From positions 1-64,000 of the forward strand of contig CAWUHX010000128.1 in the NCBI GenBank assembly GCA_963922205.1: a DNA stretch of 64,000 bases, written 5' to 3'. Positions within the stretch are counted from its first letter, which is position 1. Each line of letters starts with the position of its first letter. The notes below the pieces were generated by a model. That model was given only the letters and a program-made list of their open reading frames with translations, searched no databases and was not told the origin of the DNA. A program made the translations under genes and the position numbers. This document shows, one piece after another, positions 26,131 through 36,450 of the stretch. This DNA comes from Romanomermis culicivorax. Lineage: Eukaryota; Nematoda; Enoplea; Mermithida; Mermithidae.

Positions 26131-26659
26131 TTTACGACCAAAGCTTGATGCTAAAAAAATTCCAAGCTTTTATCATAGGTGGCGCGACAGCGTCAACCTA
26201 TAATATACTTGGCCCCCAAATTTCATGTCCCCCCCTCTAGAGCCAAAACGGTAAGAGCTAGAACCTTCGGGTTTTTTGCATAATATCGGGCATAGGGGCA
26301 AACTATGGGGTGCCTTTTGTCATTTCGCCTCCATCTGAAAGTGGTGCTCGGTGGGGCCCCAAAAACAGGTAAAAAACGCACTTTTTAAGGCCCCCCAGTT
26401 CCACCATGCCCAGCAATCGGTGTGACATATCCAACCTCCATACTTCGCCCTAAGCATCTTGGGGTGTAATCTCAAATGCGAATTTTTTTTCCTTGAAATA
26501 TGGCCTCAATTCAATTATATGGTTGTCCAAAGTCCCGGAAAACGCCAAATTCCCCAATTTTGTTATATAATACTTATGGGTTCAAAAAAAAAATTTTTTG
26601 CAGCATAATGCACAACCAATTTTTTTGCAGTTTCAAATATACCTGTAGCCTTATTGGAA
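26131..26659. other. Unassigned, GC-richer patch
   Basis: The patch 26180-26460 has several C or G runs (CCCCCCCTCTAGAG, GGGGCCCC) unlike its AT-rich surroundings and is probably part of an unrecognised repeat. I see no gene. Confidence 0.4.
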
Positions 26660-27510
26660 TTTTTGGGCTGCAAGAGTTTTCGACTATTGGGAATTTGATA
26701 GACATGGTCACTTTACACGAAAAATTATCCCGGGTGTAAACAAGCGTATTTCCGCGATTTTTCAGTGGAGGGAGTTTTCGACCACGGGGAATTCAATAGA
26801 CGTCCTCACTTTACACAAAAAAATTATCCACAGTGTAAACAAGCGGACTACCGTAATTTTCTTGTGGAGGGGATTTTCGACCATGAGGAATTCAATGAAT
26901 GTGATCACTTTACACCAAAAATTATCCCGTGTGTAAACAAACGTATTTTCGTGATTTTTTGCTGGAAGGGGTTTTCGATCACGGAGAATTTGATGAATGC
27001 GATCACTTTACACAAAAAGTTATCCCGGTTGTAAACAAACGAATTTTCATGATTTTTTGCTGGAAGGGGTTTTCGACCACGGGGAATTTGATGAATGTGA
27101 TCACTTAACACAAAAACTTATCCCGGTTGTAAACAAACGTATTTTCGTGATTTTTATGGAATGGGTTTTCGACTACGGGGAATTCAATGGATGTGTCACT
27201 TTACACAAAAAATTATTCAGGATTTAACCAAGCCTGTTTTCGTGAGTTTTTTGTGGGAGGGGTTTTCGACCACTGGGAATTTAATGAAAGTGATCACTTT
27301 ACACACCAATTCATATTGAGTGTAAACAAATGTATTTCTGCGATTTTTGAGGGAAGATGTTTCTGACCATGAGAAATTCAATGAACGAAGTCAGTTTACA
27401 CGAAAAAAGACATTTGTGTAAACAAAGGTATTTCTGCGATTTTTTGGGTTGAAGGATTCTAAACCATGAGGAATTCAATAGATATGGTCACCTTTCAGTA
27501 TCTTTACAAC
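26660..27510. repeat. 98-bp minisatellite, about 9 copies
   Basis: The phrase CTTTACAC..AAAAATTATCCC..GTGTAAACAA recurs at 26711, 26809, 26908, 27006, 27105, 27199, 27297, about 27394 and 27492 (spacing 94-99 bp). Each unit also has TTTTCGACCACGGGGAATT. Inverted TTTACAC/GTGTAAA within each unit could form a small hairpin. Short overlapping open frames across the array result from the repeat and are not genes. Confidence 0.95.
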
Positions 27511-27681
27511 GTTTTTTAAGTACTATGCGGTTTACACATCCTTTACTTTTGCCGGAGGTGAGAATTCGTTGCTTGAAGTTTTTTTTATTGTTTTTTTGAA
27601 GTGCAGATGACCAAATTTAAAACTTCAATGTGCTTCTATGAAAGTTTTCATGCATGGTTGAGGCCCACTAAAAAGAGGTGA

Positions 27682-29326
27682 ACTAGTTTATTAGAAAATG
27701 CCCCTATGGGGCAGAAAAAAAAGAGAATATACTTGCTTCGACAGTTGCCATGGTAGAAAAAGAAGTGGACTAGATTTTTGAGAACTTGGGTCAAAGTTGG
27801 AAAAAATTCACTTCCTTTATATTGGATTTTCATTCTTTCTCAAAAAAATTGTCTGTCTGTGAAAAAGTATATTCTGCAGCTGAGTGCACCAACACACTTT
27901 CCAACCAATGTGCATCTCTGAAATTTTTAGGAGGGTACAGGCGTGGACCTTGGTATTTTAGCATTTTGTGAGACAAAAAATTCAAAAAAAGTTGACCAAA
28001 AATTTTTTTGCATAACATATTTTCCAGTTTCAAAACCCCTGTGGAAGTTTATACCCCCTTGTTCCCTCTCACACATGTTTGCTTCCAACTGTGTTAAACA
28101 TTTTTACTGAATTTGGTGTCAACAAAAGGAATCAACTGAGGGAAAGTGGCACATAAAATCCCATTCGGCTTTTTTAGAAAAAAGATATACAGCACAAAGT
28201 CTTCTAAGAACTAAATCGATTGTGCAAGATACGTTTCATTCACTCATTTTATATAACATATCATATAGAATTCACTCTCTAAGTTCTACTGATTACAAGC
28301 TACAAACAAATTTATTCTCTTCTATTTAACTATTGAACAAAATAGCATCATTTAGTTTTTGGATTTAAACTGAAATTCGCAGAAAGAGCGCTTGTTGGGG
28401 GATTCCAAATGGGAAGCAATTTCACCCATCTTTGTTGCACCGATTAGAGCCGGGGAGAACGGGATACGGGATTTGGCGCACACCCCTAATATATGCATGG
28501 CTGAATCCCATTTACAGATCAGTGCCCAATGACTGTAACCAAATCCCAGTTGTGCTAAAGGGGTCTGAGCTCAAGCTGAAGGTAATCTCGAACAAAAAGG
28601 CCACTCGGTTTGATCTTAAATTCGGTATAATTTGAATCTCATCTGGATCATAACGAGCTCAACGTCGAGATTATCCCCAGCTCGAGCAGTCGGGTTGCAC
28701 TAAAATTTTCGCATAATTTTCTTATCTCTAAAGCAAATAAATATAAAAATTTCTGCAATTCCCAAACCCGAACTTAAACTTCAGTTTTAGTTAATCCTGA
28801 AGTGAGTATGATTTGTGCATTGGAAGAAAATAATTTGGACATTGTGAATAGCTTAAACTCAGGATCATCAATTTAATCCCGATGTTGAGATTATCCTCAT
28901 GTTGGGTTAGTGCAACGAACCTCAGGTTCCTTTATAGTTCTGAAAATGACTATAATATGCCCTCTCACTATTTTTCAGCTAGTGTGAAAGGCAGGAGTTT
29001 TGAATTGGTCGGGAGTTAGAATCCTATCGGTCTACCATTTCTTTACACTTGAAGTCAGGTGTATATAATTTTCATATAGAAAAATTTTACTGTAGTTGAT
29101 GCCAGTTGGAGGACAAAATGCACGATGCTGCAGAATATACTTTTTCTTAGACATAGACAATTTTTTTGAGAAAGAATGAAAATCCAATATAAAGGAAGTG
29201 AATTTTTTCCAACTTTAACCCAAGTTCTCAAAAATCTAGTCCACTTCTTTTTCTACCATGGCAACTGTCGAAGCAAGTATATTCTCTTTTTTTCTGCCCC
29301 ATAGGGGCATTTTCTAATAAACTAGT
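27682..29326. mobile_element. Foldback-type element with 207-bp inverted ends
   Basis: Bases 27682-27888 reappear in reverse complement at 29120-29326, with high identity and only small mismatches. The ends begin ACTAGTTTATTAG and include GCCCCTATGGGGC and TTGCCATGGTAGAAAAAGAAG. The interior (about 1.2 kb) has two GAGATTATCC..GGGTT..TGCA phrases (near 28666 and 28890) and a 67-codon open frame at 28432-28635 without recognisable motifs. No clear target duplication is seen. It could be a non-autonomous DNA transposon or a foldback element. Confidence 0.85.
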
Positions 29327-29329
29327 ATA

Positions 29330-30960
29330 TTATATATGTCGCCAAACACAAATCCAAAAATCGATTTTTTTGAAACAGTTTTTAACATCTTGAATTAAAT
29401 GCAAGATGCTATCAATAAAAACGGAAATAATAACGTCAAAAAAGTAAAAATTATGAAGCAGGCATTGCCGATGATTCCGCTGAAAGTGTTATTTGTGTGA
29501 TCAGACGACTATGACTCCTGCCAAAAAATCAAGAAAATCGGCGATTTTTGACCAAAAACCATTTTTAAAGCTTGAGTTATTGAGTAATTCGAAATTTCGA
29601 ATTTAATGACGTCGAAAGGATGGAAAAATATGAAATCGGCATTACTGATTCCACTAGAGGTGTCGTTGTGGTGCTCAGACGAATTTATAACCCAAAAAAC
29701 ATGATCATGCAATTTTCGCCCAAAAATCATGTTAAATATATGAAAAACCATGTAATTCGAAAGTAGGACTTTTCTGACTCTAAAATAGTTTAAAAATATG
29801 AAATCGGCACTGCTGAATTCACTGGAAGTACAATTTCTGTGCTGGAATGGACTGATTTTCTTAAAAATCTAAAAAATCGGCGCTTTTTGACTAGAAATTG
29901 AATTGAATGTATGAATAAAAAATCGTCTCATGCAAAACTACGATCTTTCTGACTCCAAAAAGGTCAAATATAACAAAATCAGCCCTACTGATTTCACTGG
30001 AAGTATTATTTTCAGGCTCAGACGAACAAAATTTTCGGAAAGTTAGGAAAATCGCCGATTTTCGGCCAAAAGTCATATTAAAAGCATGAATAAAAATTCG
30101 TGTAATTCGAAACTAGGATCTTTCTGACCCCAAAAAGGTCGAAAAATATGAAATCAGTGCCGCTAATTCAGCTGAAAGTGTTATTTCTAAGCTCAAGTGA
30201 ACAGAATTTTAAAAAAATCAGGAAAACTGGCGATTTTCGACCAAAAACCATTTTGAATGCTTGAATTAAAAAATCGACCACCAAATCCGAAATTTCAATT
30301 TTCATGACGTCCAAAGGATCGAAAAATAAGAAACCGGCGTTGCTGATTTCACTGTAAGTGTTTTTTCTACACTCAGATGGACAGAAATTTCGGATAACTA
30401 GGAAAATCGGCGATTTTCGGGAAAATGTCATATCAAATGTGGGAATAAAAAATCGAGTATATCGGAACAACGATTTTTCTGACTCTAAAATGGTTAAACA
30501 ATATGAAACTGATGCTGCTGATTTCACTGTAAGTGTTATTTCTGTGCTTGAATGAATTGATGTTCTGGAAAATCCGAAAAATCGGTGACTTTCGGTCAAA
30601 GGCCATTTTAAATGCATGAATAAAAAACCGTGTGATTCGATACTATGACCTTTCTCACCCCAAAAAGGTTGAAATATGTGAAATCGACCATGCTAATTTC
30701 ACTGGAAGTGCTGTTTCTAGGCTCAGACGAACATAATTTTCAGAAAATTCACGACTTTTGGCTAAAAGCCAATCCGAATACATGAATAAAAAAATATTTC
30801 AATTCAAGACTACAATCTTCCTGAAGTCAAAAAGTCAAAACATATGGAGTCGGCACTGTTGACTCCACTGAAAGTGTTAATTCTATGCTCAGATGAACCA
30901 AACTTTTAGAAAATTGGAGAAATCATTGATTTTTAGCAAAGGATCATGATGTTAGCTGCA
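29330..30960. repeat. Approximately 174-bp tandem repeat, about 9 diverged copies
   Basis: A phrase like ATGAAATCGGCACTGCTGATTTCACTG recurs near 29644, 29811, 29986, 30161, 30341, 30517, 30691 and 30859 (spacing 167-180 bp). It is followed by GCTCAGACGAA, GGAAAATCGGCGATTTT and CATGAATAAAAAATCG. Organisation and phrases resemble the 180-bp repeats at 20.6-21.6 and 39.5-40.6 kb, suggesting a common origin. Open frames here (such as 30168-30617 minus) are repeat artefacts. Confidence 0.9.
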
Positions 30961-31270
30961 TTAATAACTAAATGCTTAGATTCGAAACAAAACAAAGTTT
31001 CTCACTTTCTGATGCAGTTTTTAATGCTAAATAAGAAACAAATATTTGAATCAAACAGTTAATCTTAACCACCAGAGATTTTCACAAAATATTTTTTACC
31101 AAATATATGTAGGCAGGAACAAATGGCACAGTAAAAAAATGAGGCACCCGTTTTCTGGTGAAATCCCATTGCAAAAATGAGCAATACAAATTTATAAAAC
31201 TCTAAAAACCATAAATCCTGAGATCAAATAGCTCCTTATGTTTATGTTGCTTTATATGACCATTATTCAA
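30961..31270. other. No feature seen
   Basis: AT-rich spacer between the 174-bp repeats and the Polinton relic. No inverted terminus of the Polinton can be recognised here. Confidence 0.5.
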
Positions 31271-31274
31271 CATT

Positions 31275-31676
31275 TTATTGCTCTTCAAATGTATCGTAGA
31301 AGTTACATGTTTGCGCTTTCCTAGACCTTTTCCTTTCTAAATACAATAACCTGTCGTGTAATAAATTGCTTGCTGCATTTCGCCCATGATCTGTAACCCG
31401 TTCTTTAAAAGAACTTGCTTCTACCATATCACCTGCAATTTTAGAACCTGCAGCAAGTGCATGTTTTCCTGCAGACTTCAACAAGGGCATAGCTAGTCGC
31501 CATAAACTCTTGAAAAAACTACCCAATCCAGCTCCTTGGTGTCTATAATAAAATGGGTATACTGCTCTAAAACCTTCCAATGTACCACCACCTAATTGAA
31601 ATTGACTATCTTGTATGCTCTGTTGATAAATCTTGACCCAGTAATCAACAGTTTTGGGAATATATACTGTATGCAT
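31275..31676 (-). CDS. Polinton PX-like minor virion protein
   Basis: A 133-codon uninterrupted frame. Residues about 48-85 form a Gly/Ala-rich amphipathic stretch (GAGLGSFFKSLWRLAMPLLK, then AGKHALAAGSKIAGD). It is followed by a Lys/Arg-rich tail region (LERKRSRKAQ). This arrangement, a membrane-active or DNA-binding small protein downstream of the penton-like gene, is characteristic of the Polinton PX protein, compared with adenovirus pVI/pX-type proteins. The start codon chosen is the first ATG after an upstream stop. The role in capsid assembly or genome packaging is inferred from family and position. It is open despite neighbouring breaks, which may be chance because the frame is short. 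Confidence 0.7.
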   Translation of the reverse strand: MHTVYIPKTVDYWVKIYQQSIQDSQFQLGGGTLEGFRAVYPFYYRHQGAGLGSFFKSLWRLAMPLLKSAGKHALAAGSKIAGDMVEASSFKERVTDHGRNAASNLLHDRLLYLERKRSRKAQTCNFYDTFEEQ

Positions 31677-31809
31677 ATTTTGCTTTGTAGATAAAAATTA
31701 AATAAATAAATAGATAAATTAAGAGTGCTTGCAAAAACTCAACCTGACCACAACGTGTTCAAAAGCAAATGAAAGAATGAAGGAGTACATTGCCTGAAAT
31801 GTAATTTAA

Positions 31810-32664
31810 CTATAACATTCCCAAATTGGAATGTTTTTTATATTTATTTTAAGTACCGTAATTTCTTTCAATTGAATGGGTATATAGTGAGGTGTTTCCT
31901 ATAATCAGCTTACTATATCCTTGTATTTTCCCTGCACATTCACTATACGTAAAAGTGGTGCTAAAGTATTTCTAACAATTTCATTTTTGATAATATTACA
32001 GTAAACGTAAAAACTCTGTAAATCGTTTAAATTTTGTGGCTGAATCCCCAACATATATGAATGTTTATTTCCTGGATTGGCAAGAAAAATAGATTTGGAT
32101 GGTCGAATATGAGTCTTGAATTTTTTGATGGTTTCTCTCCAACAGTATATAGGTTAATATTGACACTTCTATTTAAAAAATCTTCAGCAGTTGCATCAGA
32201 AGCAGTGTTAGTAGCTCTAAAACCAAGAATTTCCATTGAATGATTGCTTAGATCAATTCAACGCAAACTTGTACCACTTTTTATTTTTAAATTAACCAAT
32301 CCTCATGCATGTTCATCATGTGAAAATACAATTTCAATATCTGTTCCTGCAATAGCTGCTCCAATTTTTGCATTCAATTTGTCAATTAAATCAGCTACAT
32401 TAAAGTAATGTTTTTCAAAAACTATTACTTTAATTTCTTTGACTTTATTTCTAATACCATCTGTAATTAATGTTAAAACATTATCTCCACCATGGTTGGA
32501 AATTGTAGCCCAGCTGTATGGATATATTATTTCACTTAAGCCTACCTCTCAGTTTCCATCTAGTTTTAAACGGTAGGGTAAATGAGCTGAAAAATCACAG
32601 GGCGTGTTTCCATATTGGCTATTACTAGGTAGAGTAATATAACATTGGTCATCAAAGGTTGTCA
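31810..32664 (-). pseudogene. Polinton penton-like protein (PY), broken
   Basis: The frame starts at the ATG at 32664 and continues to about 31810 with stops and a frameshift. Family-typical pieces are visible: an N-terminal ITLPSNS, then EVGLSEIIYPYSW, a central VIVFEKHYF..ADLIDKLN and later ILGFRATN (ORF 32027-32236). Near 31925-32010 there is a C-terminal SFYVYCNI..LAPLLRIV, then YIPIQL. An in-frame TGA sits directly before EVGL, where the family has Trp. Two more TGA stops follow. The family forms the pentameric vertex protein of a Polinton capsid. The copy cannot give a full product. Confidence 0.8.
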
Positions 32665-32957
32665 TTATTATTTATAGTGTTAGCTGTTGTGGCTATTGTC
32701 TTTAATGAGTTTGGAGAAGGTAACAGTGTTGGTACAGGACTAAGTAATAAATATCCTATACAATGGCACAATAAGCCAACCCACAATTGTGTATTAGTAT
32801 TGTAGAGAGATAAATTTATTATAGCCCTAATGACTACAATGTATATTAGTATGACCTGACTGAAGAACACCACTTTGTTTCGAGGTAGATGTTTTCCAAA
32901 AAACTCCCAAACACTGATGCAAGATGTTTCCAAATGCGTACTATTACTACTGTCCAT
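32652..32957 (-). CDS. Polinton-associated small membrane protein
   Basis: A 101-codon frame beginning MDSSNSTHLE. A basic PRNK stretch precedes a hydrophobic segment (VVFFSQVILIYIVVIRAIIN). A second segment follows (LWVGLLCHCIGYLLL), then a Pro/Ser tail. A short protein with this two-helix layout and a GYLL..P motif accompanies capsid genes in Polintons and related adintoviruses, as I recall. It overlaps the start of the penton-like gene by 13 bases. Membrane location is predicted; function is unknown. Confidence 0.6.
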   Translation of the reverse strand: MDSSNSTHLETSCISVWEFFGKHLPRNKVVFFSQVILIYIVVIRAIINLSLYNTNTQLWVGLLCHCIGYLLLSPVPTLLPSPNSLKTIATTANTINNNDNL

Positions 32958-33236
32958 TTCAAGATAAAAATCTTTTTATTTAACAATTAACTAATCAATC
33001 ATAGATTTATAAATAGGCGGAGCTAGTAAAGTAACCAATAAAATTATACAAAAATACATAGAGGAGGCGGAGCTAGTAAAGTAATAAAATTATACAAAAA
33101 TACATGAAGAAGGTGGAGTTAACTTTTACAAATGTGTACATAATTTATTTCACAATCGACCTTTTACAGAAAACTTACAATGAAAGATCTTACAAACTAA
33201 CTAATCATTATAAGCAAAATTTGTATTACTAAAACT

Positions 33237-33606
33237 TTAAAACATTTTATACATAGGAACACAATACAAAAAATACAAAGTATATACACCACAAACTCTG
33301 CTATAAAAATTTTGTAGGCCTTTCACATTTATGTGTCTTACTGTAGCATTCTTGTTAATATAGTCTATAAAAGCAGGAATAATTGGTGGTAAACCATATG
33401 AATCAAAATAATATACAGAGTTGTCATTATCGAAATACATAGCAATCTAATGACTTCCTTTTTGAAAAGATGAATCTATGTTTGCAATTAGAGTAGCAGG
33501 TCTTTTAACTATCTTTGGTAATGTATCACAAGCAAAAACTCCGAGAAAAATTCTTGATAAAATTGTATCTTGTTGAACATAGTATGTCAATTCAAAGTTG
33601 TTCATC
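33237..33606 (-). pseudogene. Polinton cysteine protease (adenovirus protease-like), broken
   Basis: Reading from the ATG at 33606: an N-terminal [11 protein letters not shown] block, LIANIDSS, then GSH followed by an in-frame TAG where the family has Trp (the catalytic His-Trp pair). Reading continues with YFDSYGLPP (catalytic Asp region) and SRVCGVYTLYFL (catalytic Cys). All three catalytic residues (His, Asp, Cys) remain; the break is one nonsense codon near 33443. The family matures capsid proteins by Gly-Gly-type cleavage. The part 33237-33440 alone could start at an internal ATG but would lack the His. Confidence 0.82.
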
Positions 33607-34397
33607 CTAATTGTTGTTCTTTATTTCATTTTCTAAAATCCAGCTGTTGAATTTTTCAGGATAACCCCACGACATTTTTAAAATCTTTTCAATTCTATAT
33701 CCTTTGATATCAGGGTTAAAATCAATTTTCTGTAGCTCTTTTTCATAAAAACGTCCTTCTATATCCTCGCCTTCCAAATCCTGAATTCTATAAAGTATTT
33801 GGTTTCTAGTCTTTACAGTTTGTTTTACCGTAAAAACTTCCTCACTCCATTGAGGTAAATAAGCTTTGTCAAACACACCTCTACGCTTGCTAATTCGCAC
33901 GTAATCTTGAGTTTTCTAGTGTATGCGTTCTTGGGGTAAAGTCTCTGCCATATAAGGTTTTCATTGGAAGAATTCACATAAACTGGTTTTTCACCAATTG
34001 ATCCATGAATAGAATAATTATAGTTCAAAACTACTGTTGACAAAATATCGATCCATTTATAAGTAATAAACTCTGTAAAATATTTAAACAATTTAGTTTT
34101 TAAGGTTCTATTAAACCATTCTACTATTGAACATTTTATGTCTTCATTCTGGGAAATAGAGGACATTGTAAATATTTTTTCTACAAAATGTAGTAAGGGT
34201 GTTATATGCAATTTATGATTTTCCCATAATAATTCCCCATCTATACCATTATTTGTATTTGGTATCATAAAATCAGTAACATTTACAGTTTCTCCATTTT
34301 CATAAATTTGAAAAGGATATTGTAACCATACAATAAATACAGATATAAAAAGAATTACGGTACGACTATTAAGAGAAGTGTATTTACTGTATAACAT
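33607..34397 (-). pseudogene. Polinton integrase, C-terminal part, frameshifted
   Basis: From about 34180 downwards the frame shows the end of a DDE (rve) integrase core: SISQNEDIKCSIVEWFNRTL, where the conserved Glu region is E-W-F-N-R-T-L. After that come the Polinton-typical LSTVVLNYNYSIHGSI and GEKPVYV. Near 33895 the frame shifts, and 33607-33900 continues with the C-terminal module (FDKAYLPQWSEEVFTV, then IEGRFYEKEL and YRIEKIL). The N-terminal zinc-binding region and first two catalytic Asp residues are absent; 34190-34397 has no match I recognise. Integration of Polinton DNA is the family function. This copy is dead. Confidence 0.85.
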
Positions 34398-35022
34398 ATC
34401 GATAAATAATAAGTTGATATTTTTCAGGACATGTCTGTGTAAGATCTAAGAATAAATAGCCATATGATATACTGGTAGCATGCTCACATGCTTCTATAAA
34501 ATAATTTGAAGTAGTTGGGAAAATCTGTCGAGCCAGTGTGTAAACTTGTAATCTATCCCTAGGGTTTTTTAAAAGAATCAAATATTGAGCATTTATTCTA
34601 CTTGTATGCATTCCATCAAAAAACGCATTTTGAACTATATATGTAATTGATAGATTCCAGTGATGCGATCCTTTAGTAAAAAGTTGAGTTAAATGTTGAT
34701 CATTCTTCATCTTTTGCATCATATAATCCATAATTGATAGTTTAGGTGTATCCTTACTTTTTTGAAGTTCGTCCAAGTCAGGTGAACCTTCAATGAATTC
34801 TACATAAGAACATTTTTGAACTAATTCATCAAAACCTTCTTGCCATTCAGAATAACACCAATAAATTTTCACAGGAGCAGGGTGAATCATTTCTTTAGCA
34901 AAAATAACAAGTTTTTTAACAAATTGTGTTTTTCCTGATTTTGTTAAAGCAGAAACTATGCAGTTAAATGGATATTTCCATATATGAAACTCATCAAGGT
35001 CTGACATTCCAAGAACAACCAA
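34384..35022 (-). CDS. Polinton genome-packaging ATPase (FtsK/HerA type), probably inactive
   Basis: 212 uninterrupted codons. The P-loop region reads SALTKSGKTQF near residue 25-35, so the first Gly of GxxxxGKT is replaced by Ala. The Walker B region reads LSIMDYMM, where the family usually has two acidic residues. Further family signatures are intact: FTKGSHHWNLSITYIVQN (sensor Gln), AQYLILLKNPRD and the IFPTTS region. The family pumps DNA into the capsid. The frame overlaps the next gene by 14 bases. The open frame but altered catalytic positions suggest a recently dead copy, or a divergent P-loop. Confidence 0.85.
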   Translation of the reverse strand: MVVLGMSDLDEFHIWKYPFNCIVSALTKSGKTQFVKKLVIFAKEMIHPAPVKIYWCYSEWQEGFDELVQKCSYVEFIEGSPDLDELQKSKDTPKLSIMDYMMQKMKNDQHLTQLFTKGSHHWNLSITYIVQNAFFDGMHTSRINAQYLILLKNPRDRLQVYTLARQIFPTTSNYFIEACEHATSISYGYLFLDLTQTCPEKYQLIIYRYVIQ

Positions 35023-36450
35023 CCACTTTTTTATTAGGACACTTTTTCAAAATGATTTTATTTCATTGAGATGCTATTTATAATTACCAAAATTTCAATA
35101 CAGTAAAACATGAATAGTTGGACAGAACAAAATACAGTGAAGCTAACTTCCATAAAAAATTAAAGATGCATCTTTTTCCTTTTTTCCACTACACACGCTC
35201 TTTTTTCTTTGTCCACATGTTCTCTTTAGATCCATTTTTGTTTTTCATACATTACCTTCTCAGGTCTTTTCCTTTTTTCTAGCCAGCTTACAGTAGCCTA
35301 CAGTCATCGGTTAGATAAGACTATTTTGTAATTTAAGCAAACAACACATTAGATTTTTGAAAAGTCATTCAGTAGTGTTTCTCCTTTGTCAAGTACAGGT
35401 GCTTTTTTTCACTGCTGGCAAAATGTTTTCTTTTTAGATCAATAACACTTTTCCTGTTGGTCTTCTCTTTATTTCCACTAGGCATGCTCTTTTCCCTTTG
35501 TCCCATTACTCATTATTTTTGATACTGGCCAGTATATGTTCTCTATGAAATGACAATAATTTTATGGGCGTCTTTTTATTTTGTCCACTAGATATGCTCT
35601 TTTTTCTTTGTCCACTACATGTTCCCTTTAGATTGATTTTTGTCTTTTATACATTACCTTCTCAGGTCTTTTTCTTTTTTCTAGATAGCTTACAATAGTC
35701 CCAGGGTTTTGGATTCTTATAAAAAGCGTAAGGTATAATATAATGTCAAGTATAAAAATGTGTAGGATTGTCCAAGATCTTATGAATATTTGTAATAGAC
35801 CATATTAACTACCATATAGAATTTTGCCATGACCATTCAATACCGTATAATTTGTTATAATGATCTTATGCCAAGCTTTATAAAATTTTATGACATGATG
35901 TTATCATCAACAAAAAATACTTGTAAGCACGATTTGAAACAGAAACTATTGCAAATAGAAAATCACAACATTTTATTTATCAGATTCATCAAAATTGATT
36001 ACACTGTGTGTTTTATTCAGTCTCGGGGTGTTTGTTTGAGGCGAACTCAGCAAAACTTTCTATAAATTAAGGTATCAAGTTGAACATTCAATGTAAACTA
36101 GAATTTAGCTTGTGAAATAAATATCAATTCAGACAGCATCAAGAGCTCTAGCTTTACTTACTTGGTTCTGAAAAATCAAGATCCTAGTTTTGGCATTAAA
36201 CTCAATGTGAAAAGTGACACAGGAAGAATTTTTTGGTAATTAAATCTCACAACAAAAAAATCGAAATTTTCAAAGTCCAACAGATACACTAGTCAATGAA
36301 ACTCACTATGGGTGTGGGTGTCACGTTCTGCGGTTAACACACTGCGAGCGATGTGAATCATTCGATTTGCTTGTTTGATCAAACAATGGATCAGCCTAAA
36401 CAAGAGAAAAAGATTCAATGAAAATTTCAAACAAGTGATATTCAGTTTAC
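35023..36450. other. AT-rich region with irregular T-rich duplications, no gene
   Basis: Phrases such as ACATTACCTTCTCAGGTCTTTT occur at 35248-35270 and 35652-35674, and GCTCTTTTTTCTTTGTCCAC near 35197 and 35598. This gives a roughly 400-bp duplication with a third weaker unit near 35480. A 78-codon open frame (35829-36065, plus) shows no recognisable motif. Missing Polinton genes are not found here. Confidence 0.5.

Larger units (their letters stand above)
31275..35022 (-). mobile_element. Polinton/Maverick relic
   Basis: Six consecutive minus-strand reading frames match the Polinton module: packaging ATPase, retroviral-type integrase with its C-terminal module, adenovirus-type cysteine protease, small membrane protein, penton-like protein and PX-like protein. 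Genes are tightly packed or overlapping and several contain stops or frameshifts. I cannot find the protein-primed DNA polymerase B, the major capsid protein or terminal inverted repeats. The copy is therefore a truncated remnant, not a complete element. Confidence 0.9.

Noticed and set aside
26500..27227. Overlapping plus-strand frames as a repeat protein gene
   Set aside because: The frames follow the 98-bp minisatellite; the unit length is not a multiple of three, so frames change from unit to unit.
35829..36065. 78-codon plus-strand frame as an extra Polinton gene
   Set aside because: Opposite strand to the Polinton module, no recognisable motif, and AT-rich context.
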